A stretch of 64,000 nucleotides of DNA, taken from Sphingobacterium thalpophilum (GTDB lineage: Bacteria > Bacteroidota > Bacteroidia > Sphingobacteriales > Sphingobacteriaceae). Location of the stretch: contig NZ_LR590484.1 in the NCBI RefSeq assembly GCF_901482695.1, forward strand, positions 3,286,001-3,350,000, given 5' to 3'. Below the pieces are notes generated by a model that worked only from the letters and a program-made list of their open reading frames with translations, had not been told where the DNA came from and searched no databases. The position numbers were made by a program, and so were the translations under genes. Shown here one piece after another: positions 43,930-53,216 of this stretch; the first letter of the stretch is position 1; each line of letters begins with the position of its first letter.

Positions 43930-44307
43930 ATGAATGATCATATTAAACACTTATTGATCCAACGACAATACACAGAGGATATCAAAGATGAAGCAATAGT
44001 ACGCGTTTTATTTAACGGTGAAAGTGTTGTTGAAGTTGCTGAATCGCTGGAAATTCACAGCGTCCAGGCAATCAATCACTGGGTAAATGCTTATCGCAAA
44101 AAAATTGAGGAGGGATTGATAACTTTAGCTCCTATGACAGATAAACAGAAACGGGATTTGCACATTCTTCAGCAACGTAACAAAGAATTAGAACGTGCAG
44201 TAAAGGAGGCTAACCTTATGATCCTTGCTTTAAACAGCTTAATTGATGTTGCTGAACAGGATTTAAAGATATCTATTAGAAAAAAGCGTGGTACCAAACA
44301 GTCTTAA
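43930..44307 (+). CDS. IS3-family OrfA
   Basis: Encodes 125 residues. A helix-turn-helix lies in the first 60 residues (AIVRVLFNGESVVEVAESL), followed by a leucine-rich coiled coil (LHILQQRNKELERAVKEANL) for dimer formation. The sequence A-AAA-AAG at 44280-44286 is in the correct register for programmed -1 frameshifting, ahead of the OrfA stop. Confidence 0.88.
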   Translation: MNDHIKHLLIQRQYTEDIKDEAIVRVLFNGESVVEVAESLEIHSVQAINHWVNAYRKKIEEGLITLAPMTDKQKRDLHILQQRNKELERAVKEANLMILALNSLIDVAEQDLKISIRKKRGTKQS

Positions 44308-45284
44308 AGCTACGGGATAACCGTATTGCAAAAGTTGGCGTCGGCCCTCTTTGCAGACTGTTTGGTAAAAGCCGTCAAGCCTATTATCAAAAGCATTGTC
44401 ATACAAAGGCAGTGAATGCCCAGAACAGTTTAGTTTTGGACCTTGTTGCTGCTTTTCGTCGTGAGATACCCGGTTTGGGAACCAATAAGCTATACCGTCT
44501 GATACGTCCCAGCCTGCAATTAAGTGACATTAAAATGGGGAGAGATAAGCTTCATAACTTATTACAGGCCCATAATCTTATTATAAGAGCAGGTAAAAGA
44601 GTGCCCAGAACGACCAATTCCAATCACTGGATGAAAAAATATCCCAATCTAATAAAGGATATCTCAGTGAGTACAACGGAGCAGGTTTGGGTCTGTGATC
44701 TGACTTATATCTGTGTGGGCAATGACTTCAACTATTTATCACTGATTACAGATGCGCATTCCAGAATGATTGTCGGTTATTGTTTACACCCCTATCTTAA
44801 TACCGAAGGCTGCATGACAGCATTGGAAATGGCAATTGGCTCCAGAACAAAAATACAAACAGAAACTCCGCTGATCCATCATTCTGACAGAGGATCGCAA
44901 TATTGCAGTTTTCAATATGTTAATAAATTACGTGAGTCAGGTATCAGCATCAGTATGAGAGATAATGGCGATCCATATGAAAACGCTATGGCTGAAAGAG
45001 TTAATGGAATTCTAAAAGTTGATTTTAGATTAAATCGTGTGTTTAAGTCGCGCGCTGAAGCATTACTAGCCACCAAAAGCGCCATTGGAAATTATAATAT
45101 GTTACGACCACATATGAGCTGCGATTATCTTACTCCACAGACAGCGCATTTCCTTGATCAGCCAATGCTCATGCATTGGAAAACTAAGAAGTCTATTCCT
45201 TCATTAAGTAATAAAAGTATGGTTGACAAGGAGTCACTATTAAACGACAAGGAATTCTTAAAGAGTTTTAAGGAAGGCTTATAG
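44280..45284 (+). CDS. IS3-family OrfB transposase, made by -1 frameshift
   Basis: The -1 frame is open from the A6G slippery site (44280-44286) to the stop at 45284, about 334 codons; an internal start near 44412 would give 290. The rve-type DDE core is present: VWVCDLTYI, then HHSDRGSQY, then ENAMAERVNG with the final glutamate. OrfA and OrfB fused by frameshifting form the active OrfAB transposase; OrfB alone is thought to be regulatory. Confidence 0.88.
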   Translation, partial: KKAWYQTVLKLRDNRIAKVGVGPLCRLFGKSRQAYYQKHCHTKAVNAQNSLVLDLVAAFRREIPGLGTNKLYRLIRPSLQLSDIKMGRDKLHNLLQAHNLIIRAGKRVPRTTNSNHWMKKYPNLIKDISVSTTEQVWVCDLTYICVGNDFNYLSLITDAHSRMIVGYCLHPYLNTEGCMTALEMAIGSRTKIQTETPLIHHSDRGSQYCSFQYVNKLRESGISISMRDNGDPYENAMAERVNGILKVDFRLNRVFKSRAEALLATKSAIGNYNMLRPHMSCDYLTPQTAHFLDQPMLMHWKTKKSIPSLSNKSMVDKESLLNDKEFLKSFKEGL

Positions 45285-45286
45285 CT

Positions 45287-45480
45287 GCGCAATCATTTTT
45301 CCGCGAATTACAGGCACGTGCAGTATCGCAGATGCTTGAAGGAGAATGAATGGCCACCTTGGCTATGAAAAGCATGAGCGCAGTGGTCGGGGCAATTCCC
45401 GAAACGGGCATACGAGCAAAAAGGTTCGTGGAGATCAGGGAGATCTGGAAATTCAGGTTCCCCGGGAGTGTAACACCAAC
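45287..45480 (+). pseudogene. IS256-family transposase fragment
   Basis: Two frames together read [14 protein letters not shown], then [14 protein letters not shown] and [12 protein letters not shown]. This is the N-terminal signature of IS256 (Mutator-type) transposases, where LEAEMxxHLGYEK is followed by GNSRNG. A 1-bp shift near 45345 breaks it, and everything after the VPRE motif is missing. Confidence 0.72.
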
Positions 45481-45550
45481 TGTATCATAGGGTTAAAGCT
45501 TAAAAACCTCTATCAAGTTTGAGCCTATCCCAAAATTTAAAATATCTCTT

Positions 45551-45814
45551 TTGGTGTCGTTTTCATGTACTGAACATGTTTTCGCTGAATACCTATATGA
45601 TTTTTATTTTAAGGTCGAGAATATGCTAGATTTCCTTGGTGAAAAAGATGGCAAGGCCGCATTTACAGACCAGCTATTGGGTACATTGATTGGCTTATCC
45701 TATTCTACTCTTAGAGGAATTTTATACAGCAGGTTGGCTGAAACCAATTTAAATGGCATCATCCTACCCGTAGTTAATCCAAATGAGTTTTTGAATTCGA
45801 AAATATCTGAATAA
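45551..45814 (+). CDS. hypothetical protein, possibly a 3' gene fragment
   Basis: Up to 87 residues (start unclear). The last 65 look like a compact domain (KVENMLDFLG, then AAFTDQLLGTLIGLSYSTLRG and LPVVNPNEF). No family was recognised. It follows an IS256 remnant and lacks a clear start region, so it may be the tail of a gene cut by that element. Confidence 0.35.
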   Translation: MVSFSCTEHVFAEYLYDFYFKVENMLDFLGEKDGKAAFTDQLLGTLIGLSYSTLRGILYSRLAETNLNGIILPVVNPNEFLNSKISE

Positions 45815-45831
45815 AATAGAATTTTAAGCTT

Positions 45832-46026
45832 CTAACTTATCTTCTTTACTTCAAAATTGCCAGGACTTCTATATCCTTGGGCTTGTCTATTAAATCCTAA
45901 TCTTGCTATTTCTTTTTCAACATCCTTCGCATTAGGTGTAGGTATAGTGGAGGAGACAACTTGAAATTCATAGCCTTTAGGCATATCGCCAAATTGCCTA
46001 GGTGCTTTTAATTTATATAATGCCAT
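45832..46026 (-). CDS. small conserved-looking hypothetical protein
   Basis: Encodes 64 residues beginning MALYKLKAPRQFGDMPKG, with a charged central helix (NAKDVEKEIARLGF) and a GYRSPGNFEVKKI end. It has no membrane segment. It lies 79 bp downstream of hsdR on the same strand, as the last gene of the restriction locus, and may be an accessory protein; its role is unknown. Confidence 0.55.
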   Translation of the reverse strand: MALYKLKAPRQFGDMPKGYEFQVVSSTIPTPNAKDVEKEIARLGFNRQAQGYRSPGNFEVKKIS

Positions 46027-46105
46027 AGTTTTTTTTTATTACACATGTTTTAACTTTTGTTTGGTGTTTTTGATCGCACTTCCTTGATTTAAGCCAGGCT
46101 TTTTA

Positions 46106-48982
46106 CTACAGGCCCGTTATCCCATTCACGAAAGTATCCACAAACCCAACAATCTTATTTAAAATACGATCACCAATCTCTTTGGATTTTAGAACGCTAG
46201 GTCTTCCCTCAGCGCGAAGAGAAAGAACTTCTTTACGAAGAGGTTCTCGCTCTGTAAAAAGATAGTTTTCAATTAGCCTTTCGGTATCTTCTTCTAACAG
46301 GTTTTCAGTTTTGATTAAGTCCTGCAATGCGTTTTCTTGTTCTATATTCCAGAATTTTTCAAACTCATCCGGGATCGTATCGCTATCCTCGATATGCGGT
46401 AGATTTTCTTGAATAAATTTCTCAATAAGCTCTCTTTTGCTTCGTAGTGATACCTCTGTGTTCAAGAGATTGGCGATATCTTTTTCAATACTTTCTTTAT
46501 CCTTGCCTGCTTTTTTCGACTTGAATTTAATAAGGAGCTGGATTATATACGTAACATTGATGGTATCCCGTCTGATCAATTCAAGTTCGAAATCGATATC
46601 GTTAAGTATAGAGGTTTTTTGAATATCACTTTTTAAGTTTATTGAATCTTTTAGATCTTGATACTTACTGCTATAGCCATCAAAAATATCTCTGTCGATT
46701 TCTAGATCTTCCCATGTAAATTCGGAATAATGGCTCATCTTTTTATGCAACCGTATCATCGTACGGAAAGCCAGAATAAATTTAAGCTTTTCCTCTTCGG
46801 TATAAAGCCCGTCTACGTTATCTACTCCAGGGACGATTTCTAGGAGCTTTTGAGTTGCTTGATTAAATTTCTCGACATAGGTCACATAAGGCTCTACAAT
46901 GATTTCGTCAATAGCTTCTTTGTTGCTAAATAAAGCAATTGCTTCATCCGTTTTATCTTTTAGATTTCTGAAACAGACGATATTTCCTTGCGTTTTATTC
47001 TTATCTAAAATACGATTGGTACGACTAAATGCCTGTATCAGTCCGTGGAATTGAAGATTTTTATCGACGTATAATGTATTAAGATTCTTACTGTCATAAC
47101 CTGTTAAAAACATGTTTGCGACCAATAGAATATCAGATTCGTGTTTAGGATGTTTAGATTTACCAGCTACCGCATTATAATATTTATAGAAACCTTCATT
47201 ATCTCTGATATCCTGGGCCTCGCCATACATCTCGTTGAAATCATGAACATAATTTTCTAATAACTCTCGACGATGTGGCTTGGGATTACCATATTGCATT
47301 TTAGGTTCGGCTGCGACGCCTAATTGTGAATAAATGGTATCGTCCATTTCATCTTCATTCTGTCCAAAGCTGAATATAGTTGTTACGCGCAAGTTGTGCT
47401 CTCCATTTAGCTTTTTGCGCTTAAATATCTCATAGTAATGGATCACAGCATCAATATCCTGTACACACATCATTGCGCAAAATTTTCTGTTCTGCGTTTT
47501 TTGATCGTGGTATTGAATGATGTAATCGACAATTGCTTCTTTGCGTTGAGGAGCTTCTAGCACCTCATGTTCATTGATTTGTTCTACTTTTAGATCGATG
47601 ATATGATCTTTCTTCTTGAAGGTCTGTATGTATTCGACGGAGAATTTCAATACATTCTCGTCACGTATCGCATCCGTGATCACATATTTGTGCAAGCATT
47701 TGCCAAATAAGCTAGCCGTAGTTTTCATCCCATCAGAATTCTTTTCCAATATTGGCGTACCTGTGAAACCAAACAGTTGTATATTGCTGAAATAATTCAC
47801 GATGTTTTTATGCGTGTCACCAAATTGTGAACGGTGGCACTCATCAAAGATAAACACCATTCTTCCATCCTGAATGGACTTCATTTTAAATATATTCCTG
47901 CCTGAAATAGCATTATTCAGTTTTTGGATAGTGGTGACAATAATCCTTATTTCAGGATCATTAAATTTCCTGATTAGGTCATCCGTGTTGGTAGCGGAAC
48001 TTACCGAACCTTTACTGAAATTATCATATTCTTTGTTTGTCTGATGATCCAGATCCTTTCTGTCTACAACAAATACGACCTTTTTAATCGCTGGAATTTT
48101 AGATAAGATCTGGCTGGCTTTGAAGCTTGTTAGGGTTTTTCCACTACCAGTAGTATGCCATATATATCCGTTTTTCTCAATATTATAGCCATTTAATATT
48201 TCATTCTCAGTCACCTTTTTAATGATACTCTCTACTGCATAATATTGGTAGGGACGTAGAATCATTAACTTTTTGTCGGTCTCATTTAAGACGATGTATT
48301 TACATATCATTTTACTGACATGGCATGGTTCTAAAAATGTATCGGTAAAGCCATTTAAAATATTGTTGAGTGGAATGTTATTTTCATCTGTCCAATGAAA
48401 TGTCTGTAAAAATTCCTGGTTGTGCGTACCGAAATTGCTGAAGTATTTAGTGTTGACTCCATTACTTATAATAAATAACTGAACAAAATGAAACAATCCT
48501 TTTCCAGCACCAAAACTATGTTTTTGATAACGATTGATCTGATTAAAAGCCTCTTTCATTTCCAATCCTCTTCTTTTCAGCTCTATCTGTACTAAAGGAA
48601 GCCCGTTGATTAACAAGGTAACATCGTAGCGATTCCCATATTTGCCTTCTTGCGTGATCTGATTGGTTACTTGATATTCATTTTGGCACCAGTGTTCCAC
48701 ATTTAAAAATTCGAAATAAAGATTATCACCGTTATCCCGTATGATATGATGTTTCTTTTCACGTAATGTTTTCGCTTTCTCAAATACAGAGCCTTTATTT
48801 AGAATATTTAAGACTTTTTCAAACTCGCTATCACTAAATACAATATTGTTGTGCTTCTCTATTTGGCTTTTTAGATTAGTCAATAAAGCTTTTTCATTAG
48901 GTAGTACGACATATTTATATCCCAATTTTTGTAATTGGATAATTAACTGTTCCTCTAAAACTTGTTCAGACTGCTTGCTCAA
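46106..48982 (-). CDS. hsdR: type I restriction enzyme, R subunit
   Basis: Encodes 958 residues. The N-terminal nuclease domain has RYDVTLLINGLPLVQIELKRRG (D...ExK in the stretch near residue 118-140). The helicase motor has Walker A TTGSGKTLT near 280, DECHRSQ near 375 and GFTGTP near 402, plus a C-terminal helical domain for subunit contact. HsdR translocates DNA and cuts unmodified DNA far from the recognition site as part of the R2M2S complex. It is separated from hsdS and hsdM by the recombinase gene and the inverted silent hsdS. Confidence 0.94.
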   Translation of the reverse strand: MSKQSEQVLEEQLIIQLQKLGYKYVVLPNEKALLTNLKSQIEKHNNIVFSDSEFEKVLNILNKGSVFEKAKTLREKKHHIIRDNGDNLYFEFLNVEHWCQNEYQVTNQITQEGKYGNRYDVTLLINGLPLVQIELKRRGLEMKEAFNQINRYQKHSFGAGKGLFHFVQLFIISNGVNTKYFSNFGTHNQEFLQTFHWTDENNIPLNNILNGFTDTFLEPCHVSKMICKYIVLNETDKKLMILRPYQYYAVESIIKKVTENEILNGYNIEKNGYIWHTTGSGKTLTSFKASQILSKIPAIKKVVFVVDRKDLDHQTNKEYDNFSKGSVSSATNTDDLIRKFNDPEIRIIVTTIQKLNNAISGRNIFKMKSIQDGRMVFIFDECHRSQFGDTHKNIVNYFSNIQLFGFTGTPILEKNSDGMKTTASLFGKCLHKYVITDAIRDENVLKFSVEYIQTFKKKDHIIDLKVEQINEHEVLEAPQRKEAIVDYIIQYHDQKTQNRKFCAMMCVQDIDAVIHYYEIFKRKKLNGEHNLRVTTIFSFGQNEDEMDDTIYSQLGVAAEPKMQYGNPKPHRRELLENYVHDFNEMYGEAQDIRDNEGFYKYYNAVAGKSKHPKHESDILLVANMFLTGYDSKNLNTLYVDKNLQFHGLIQAFSRTNRILDKNKTQGNIVCFRNLKDKTDEAIALFSNKEAIDEIIVEPYVTYVEKFNQATQKLLEIVPGVDNVDGLYTEEEKLKFILAFRTMIRLHKKMSHYSEFTWEDLEIDRDIFDGYSSKYQDLKDSINLKSDIQKTSILNDIDFELELIRRDTINVTYIIQLLIKFKSKKAGKDKESIEKDIANLLNTEVSLRSKRELIEKFIQENLPHIEDSDTIPDEFEKFWNIEQENALQDLIKTENLLEEDTERLIENYLFTEREPLRKEVLSLRAEGRPSVLKSKEIGDRILNKIVGFVDTFVNGITGL

Positions 48983-49078
48983 GATTGTTATGAATTAGGA
49001 GTAATAATTATTTTGACTTAGGGATAAATTTAATAAAAGTATTTGTAATTTGCTCCTCCTAATTCATAATTTAATCAG

Positions 49079-50005
49079 CTATCGCAGTCCTTTAAACATT
49101 TGTTCGATCGCTTTCTTCTTTTGTTCCATATTTGGATGGACGTAAAGGTTTAGTGTCGTACTGATGTTGGAATGGCCTAGTAAAACGCTTACCGTCTTAT
49201 AGTCACAATTGCTTTCGATACATCTCGTTGCAAAACTGTGCCGTAATCCATGAAATTTAAGTTCAGGCATCTTCAGTTCTTTCATTAGATTTTTGTAATA
49301 GCTGCGGTATGTTCTTGGTTCGGTAGGCTTCGCATCATTTGTTAGTACAAAGAAGGAGGGATTGACAATCTTTTTAAATGGTTTTAAAATCCTTAGAAGG
49401 TCTTTGCTGATCGGTATTTCCCGAATAGAGTTCTTTGTCTTAGGCGTATCTAGGATGAGCTCAGTTCTTCTCTTTCCATCCTCTATGACGTAAATTCGTT
49501 GAATTGTTTGCCTGACATTGATGACAGCGCTATCAGTGTCAATATCTTCCCATGTAAGCGCACATATCTCGCCAATACGCATGCCGGCACTTAAACAGAT
49601 ATAAACCCCTAGGTTTCTGAAAGTAAAGTGCTCTTGAATGTAGTTCATTATTTTCTTTTGATCGGCTCTGCTTAGTACCTCGATATTATGCTTTTCACGT
49701 TCCGTAGGAAATTGGATGTCAAATGGTGTATATTCTAGCCATTTATTCTTCGCGCCAAACTTCATAATCATTTTTAAGACAATCAAAATGTCTTTAATTG
49801 TTTTGTGGCTAAGGCCAGCTTCTAGCTTCTTGAATACAAAATTTTGTACATCAGTCTCTTCTATTAAATATTTGTTGCCAAATAATGGAAGTAAATGATT
49901 TTCTATCAACAGTATATATGCTGCAAAGCTTGATTTTTTAACATACTGTTTTTTGTTTGTTTTCCACAATTCAATTACTTCTGAAAGTTGTTTTTGTTTA
50001 GTCAT
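49079..50005 (-). CDS. tyrosine site-specific recombinase
   Basis: Encodes 308 residues. An N-terminal SAM-like DNA-binding part is followed by the catalytic core: Arg in AGMRIGEICALTW near 148, HGLRHSFATR near 255 (HxxR), LGHSNISTT near 278 and the nucleophile Tyr in NLYVHP near 290. The gene lies right beside the hsdS inverted repeats, as in known phase-variable type I loci, so the likely job is inverting the hsdS cassettes. Confidence 0.9.
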   Translation of the reverse strand: MTKQKQLSEVIELWKTNKKQYVKKSSFAAYILLIENHLLPLFGNKYLIEETDVQNFVFKKLEAGLSHKTIKDILIVLKMIMKFGAKNKWLEYTPFDIQFPTEREKHNIEVLSRADQKKIMNYIQEHFTFRNLGVYICLSAGMRIGEICALTWEDIDTDSAVINVRQTIQRIYVIEDGKRRTELILDTPKTKNSIREIPISKDLLRILKPFKKIVNPSFFVLTNDAKPTEPRTYRSYYKNLMKELKMPELKFHGLRHSFATRCIESNCDYKTVSVLLGHSNISTTLNLYVHPNMEQKKKAIEQMFKGLR

Positions 50006-50082
50006 TATATTTTTATTTATTGAATCTCAAATAAAAGTAATTTAAGATTAAGGATATCAAATCCTCGAAATGGATTTGGAGC

Positions 50083-50145
50083 TAAGGTTCCCAATTTGAG
50101 ATTTCCTCAATTTACGGAGGAGTGGGAAACGAAGAAGTTGGGGGA
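50083..50145 (+). repeat. left 63-bp inverted repeat of the hsdS switch
   Basis: Inverted copy of 52495-52557 with four mismatches over 63 bp. It covers the N-terminal coding part shared by both hsdS genes (NLRFPxFTEEWETKKLG). Recombination here would exchange the first target recognition domain. Confidence 0.85.
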
Positions 50146-51343
50146 CGTGATGGACTTTAAAGTGACAAACTCATTTTCTCGTGAAAATTTAAATTACAAA
50201 GCCGGTACTGTAAAAAATATCCATTACGGAGATATTCACACTAAATTTCAAACCTTATTTGATACTACTAAGGAAGTAATTCCTTTCATAAATGAAGAAA
50301 TAAATCTTGACAGGATTTCTAATGAAAATTATTGCAAAGAAGGAGATGTAATTTTTGCTGACGCTTCCGAAGATTTGAATGATGTGGGAAAGAGTATCGA
50401 AATTGTAAATGTCAATGGCGAGAAATTATTATCAGGACTACACACTTTATTAGCAAGACCAAAAAAAAGTATTTTTCATTTGGGCTTTAACGGTTATTTG
50501 TTTAAATCCAATTCTGTCAGAACACAAATTCAAAAGGAATCTCAAGGCTCAAAAGTTTTAAGCATCAATGTTGGAAGGATATCAAAAATTGATTTATCGT
50601 TTCCTGCTGTAGATGAGCAACAAAAAATCACTTCTTTTTTCGCATTACTTGACGAACGTATTCAAACCCAAAACAAAATAATTGAACAATTAGAAACCTT
50701 AATCCGAGATTTTCGCAATCGAATATTCAAACAAAAAATAAGGTTTACTGATGATGATGGGAAATATTTTCCTGAATGGATAATTCATAAATTGAGCGAT
50801 ATTTCTGAAAGAATTATTAAAAAAAACTCTGTGGGAAGTCAAAATGTATTAACAATATCAGCTCAATTTGGGTTAATAAGTCAATTGGAGTTTTTTAATA
50901 AATCTGTTTCGGCTAAGGATGTTTCAGGATACTATCTTTTAGAAAAAAATGAATTTGCATATAACAGAAGTTATTCTAGTGGTTATCCAATGGGGGCTGT
51001 GAAAAGGTTAAAAAAATACGACAAAGGAATTGTATCAACCTTATACATCTGCTTTAGATTCAATTCTATTGTTAATTTGGACTTTATAGAACAATATTTT
51101 GAATCAGGTATTCAAAATGCTGAAATAGAAAAAATAGCACAAGAAGGTGCTCGAAATCACGGTCTATTAAATGTAGGTGTTTCTGATTTCTTTAATATTG
51201 AAGTAAGCCTTCCATCACTAGAAGAGCAACAAAAAATAGCATCATTTTTGTCCTCAATTGACCAAAAAATTCAAACTGAAAAGGAAATTTTAATTCAAGC
51301 TGAAAATCAGAAGAAATACCTGTTGCAGCAAATGCTTGCATAA
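50096..51343 (+). CDS. hsdS: silent hsdS cassette (type I specificity subunit without own start)
   Basis: Encodes 415 residues when read from TTG at 50096, but the reading frame at its start lies inside the inverted repeat and lacks the first 16 residues found in the convergent hsdS (MTEIKKENKSVGK). No promoter or normal start precedes it. Two target recognition domains (about 10-165 and 225-375) are joined by a coiled helix (RIQTQNKIIEQLE) and followed by a second helix at the C-terminus. It should be expressed only after inversion places it behind the other gene's start. Confidence 0.85.
   Translation: MRFPQFTEEWETKKLGDVMDFKVTNSFSRENLNYKAGTVKNIHYGDIHTKFQTLFDTTKEVIPFINEEINLDRISNENYCKEGDVIFADASEDLNDVGKSIEIVNVNGEKLLSGLHTLLARPKKSIFHLGFNGYLFKSNSVRTQIQKESQGSKVLSINVGRISKIDLSFPAVDEQQKITSFFALLDERIQTQNKIIEQLETLIRDFRNRIFKQKIRFTDDDGKYFPEWIIHKLSDISERIIKKNSVGSQNVLTISAQFGLISQLEFFNKSVSAKDVSGYYLLEKNEFAYNRSYSSGYPMGAVKRLKKYDKGIVSTLYICFRFNSIVNLDFIEQYFESGIQNAEIEKIAQEGARNHGLLNVGVSDFFNIEVSLPSLEEQQKIASFLSSIDQKIQTEKEILIQAENQKKYLLQQMLA
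50660..50684 (+). repeat. inner 25-bp inverted repeat, copy 1
   Basis: Perfect inverted match to 51995-52019, encoding the central helix IQTQNKII of the specificity subunits. A crossover here would exchange one target recognition domain only. Confidence 0.75.
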
Positions 51344-51344
51344 A

Positions 51345-52592
51345 TTATACAAACATTTGCTGCAGTAAAAACTTTTTCTGTTCTTCTAATTTTTGTAAAA
51401 ATTGATTTTCAATATCAATTTTCAAATCGATTGATGAAAGGAAGTCTGCTATTTTGTTTTGTTCAGGTTTACAAGGAAGTTGAATTTCAGTTGATTTAAT
51501 TTCAGATGCTGTGATTCCTTTAATAGAAGTACCTTGAGTGTTTGATGCTGCTTTTTTCATCTCTTTTGAAATCAAATATGTTAGAAATAAACCATTGCAG
51601 TTGAAATTATATACATTCAAAAAATCTTGACTTGTGCATATACTTCTATCTGAGTAAGCTACCTTGCCAACACCAACTCGTGAAACAATTAAAATCATAG
51701 GAGCGGGACATAGTTTTGTTGCAGAATTATCAATAGCACTTTCTGTTATAAATTTTGAAACATTAATCGAACGAATATTATTTTCAGATAGATCTGAAGA
51801 GGACACCCATGGAATATTCCCATTCCAAAAATCAATATTAGAGGAGGATGGAGTACCTCCGCCTGAAAATTCACCGATCTCTGCTAAAGCTGTCTTGTTC
51901 CAATTCGGAAAATCTTTTCCATTGTCATCCTTGAATTTCAATTGCCCAGCGAATATTTTTTTTATAACGGTAGCTTTAAGACCGTTTATTTCCCCAATTA
52001 TTTTGTTTTGGGTTTGAATTCTTTGATCCAACAAAAACAGAAAGTTAGCTATTTTTGACTGCTCTTTGTTTGAAGGCAATTTAACAGGAAGAGCAAAGAA
52101 ATCATCGCCTTTTATGTTCATTCTGTCATCCCTTGCACCGTAATTTGCAATACTCCTCATATAGTTGTGCCAAACTGTGGTTTTGAAAATAATTTCTAAA
52201 AAAGTAAGATTGATCGAATTATCATTAACCTTAAAAACAGTATATAATGGTGAAACCAATCCTATTTTCCCAGTCTTATTTACACTCATAGCACCTACCT
52301 GTGCATTTGAAGAAATACGAGGATTATAAACAAAATCAAACGGTTCCACAATATAGTAATCTTTCAAGTTATCTTTGTTTGCAATACTTTTATCAAAATA
52401 TTCATCTTGTAATACAATCCCTTGTACAGCGGAATTCGAAAACACTAGTTTAACTTTATTATTTTTATTTTTAGTTTTTACTTTCTCGCCAAATTCCCCC
52501 AACTTCTTAGTTTCCCATTCCTCCGTAAATTCAGGGAATCTCAAATTGGGAACCTTACCCACGCTTTTATTTTCTTTTTTTATCTCGGTCAT
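51345..52592 (-). CDS. hsdS: type I restriction-modification specificity subunit
   Basis: Encodes 415 residues from a proper ATG. Two target recognition domains (about 28-175 and 235-385) each read half of the bipartite DNA site; conserved helices (RIQTQNKIIGEI near 192 and a C-terminal helix ending KKFLLQQMFV) set their distance. It is the expressed version in the order hsdM, DUF3800, small gene, hsdS. Its 3' end meets the silent cassette with one base between stops and shares a short palindrome there. Confidence 0.92.
   Translation of the reverse strand: MTEIKKENKSVGKVPNLRFPEFTEEWETKKLGEFGEKVKTKNKNNKVKLVFSNSAVQGIVLQDEYFDKSIANKDNLKDYYIVEPFDFVYNPRISSNAQVGAMSVNKTGKIGLVSPLYTVFKVNDNSINLTFLEIIFKTTVWHNYMRSIANYGARDDRMNIKGDDFFALPVKLPSNKEQSKIANFLFLLDQRIQTQNKIIGEINGLKATVIKKIFAGQLKFKDDNGKDFPNWNKTALAEIGEFSGGGTPSSSNIDFWNGNIPWVSSSDLSENNIRSINVSKFITESAIDNSATKLCPAPMILIVSRVGVGKVAYSDRSICTSQDFLNVYNFNCNGLFLTYLISKEMKKAASNTQGTSIKGITASEIKSTEIQLPCKPEQNKIADFLSSIDLKIDIENQFLQKLEEQKKFLLQQMFV
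51995..52019 (-). repeat. inner 25-bp inverted repeat, copy 2
   Basis: Perfect inverted match to 50660-50684 inside the central helix coding region of the expressed hsdS. Confidence 0.75.
52495..52557 (-). repeat. right 63-bp inverted repeat of the hsdS switch
   Basis: Inverted copy of 50083-50145 with four mismatches. It lies shortly after the start codon of the expressed hsdS, so inversion between the two repeats would fuse that start to the other cassette in frame. Confidence 0.85.
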
Positions 52593-52630
52593 ATTATTAT
52601 CTTCTTACTCAGCATTAAGGATCTAGTCCA

Positions 52631-52747
52631 TTTGCTTTTTCAATTTTATTTTGTACCTTTGCAGAAGCTCAGTAACCATTTCTTCATTGGATGTAAGTGT
52701 TAAAGGAGTATAAGAAGCCGTTTAGCTCCGCTAAGCGGTTTTGGCTT
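52631..52747 (+). ncRNA. candidate small RNA opposite to the hsd operon
   Basis: TTTG (52631-52634), 19 bases, then TACCTTTG (52654-52661) is a complete match to the Bacteroidota promoter pattern on the plus strand. A hairpin (ccgtttagc / gctaagcgg, 52718-52738) followed by tttt would end a transcript of roughly 75-80 bases. No open frame fits within it. It runs against hsdS and the small gene at 52731, whose stop codon lies in the hairpin, so the hairpin may instead serve that gene. Confidence 0.4.
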
Positions 52748-53216
52748 TTATATACGCTTCATACTCTTTTAATAGCTTTCTTTTTCGATGCTCTGTCTCG
52801 ATATAATAAGCGGTAATGAACATATAATACTCTTTTCTATCGGTTAAGATCACAATATAATTTTGGGCTTCATTAAATAAAACGATTCGTTCGTCTTTGC
52901 CTCTTATATTTTTCCAGATGAGTATTTCGTCGTGTTCAAAGTTTTCTATAACAAATTTTGGAAAACGGATTCTCTCCATTCGTCGGAAATCAGGTTGTCT
53001 ATTGGCTTCGTCTTCTCCTTCGTGCGTAATATGATAAAATGTACGATGCATTCCTTCGACTTCCGGATATTTCCTTACAGACACTTTTAGTCCTTCATAG
53101 AGAGGCTGAGCTTGGATGAAATCGCAATGAAAGACGGAATAAATAGCGTCAAAATAAGAGGGGAAATTTCCATCATATTCATCAAAATATATTAATTCAG
53201 GAAACACTAAATTCAT
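52731..53216 (-). CDS. hypothetical protein inside the hsd operon
   Basis: Encodes 161 residues. No signal peptide or membrane helix is evident. The middle has several beta strands with charged ends (RIRFPKFVIENF, EILIWKNIRGKDERIVLF, YIVILTDRKEYYMFITAYYI) and a lysine-rich C-terminal helix. The strand order resembles RelE/phage-nuclease-like folds (PBECR type), but no catalytic set can be fixed. It overlaps the DUF3800 gene start by 4 bp and seems to be co-translated with it, which suggests the two act together. Confidence 0.6.
   Translation of the reverse strand: MNLVFPELIYFDEYDGNFPSYFDAIYSVFHCDFIQAQPLYEGLKVSVRKYPEVEGMHRTFYHITHEGEDEANRQPDFRRMERIRFPKFVIENFEHDEILIWKNIRGKDERIVLFNEAQNYIVILTDRKEYYMFITAYYIETEHRKRKLLKEYEAYIKAKTA

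Larger units (their letters stand above)
43930..45284 (+). mobile_element. IS3-family element
   Basis: The two overlapping frames described next form a complete IS3-type transposase gene with a frameshift site. The extent given covers the genes only, because no convincing inverted repeats or target duplication could be found by eye. An A+T-rich 280-bp stretch (43650-43929) lies before it, with no gene. Confidence 0.75.
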
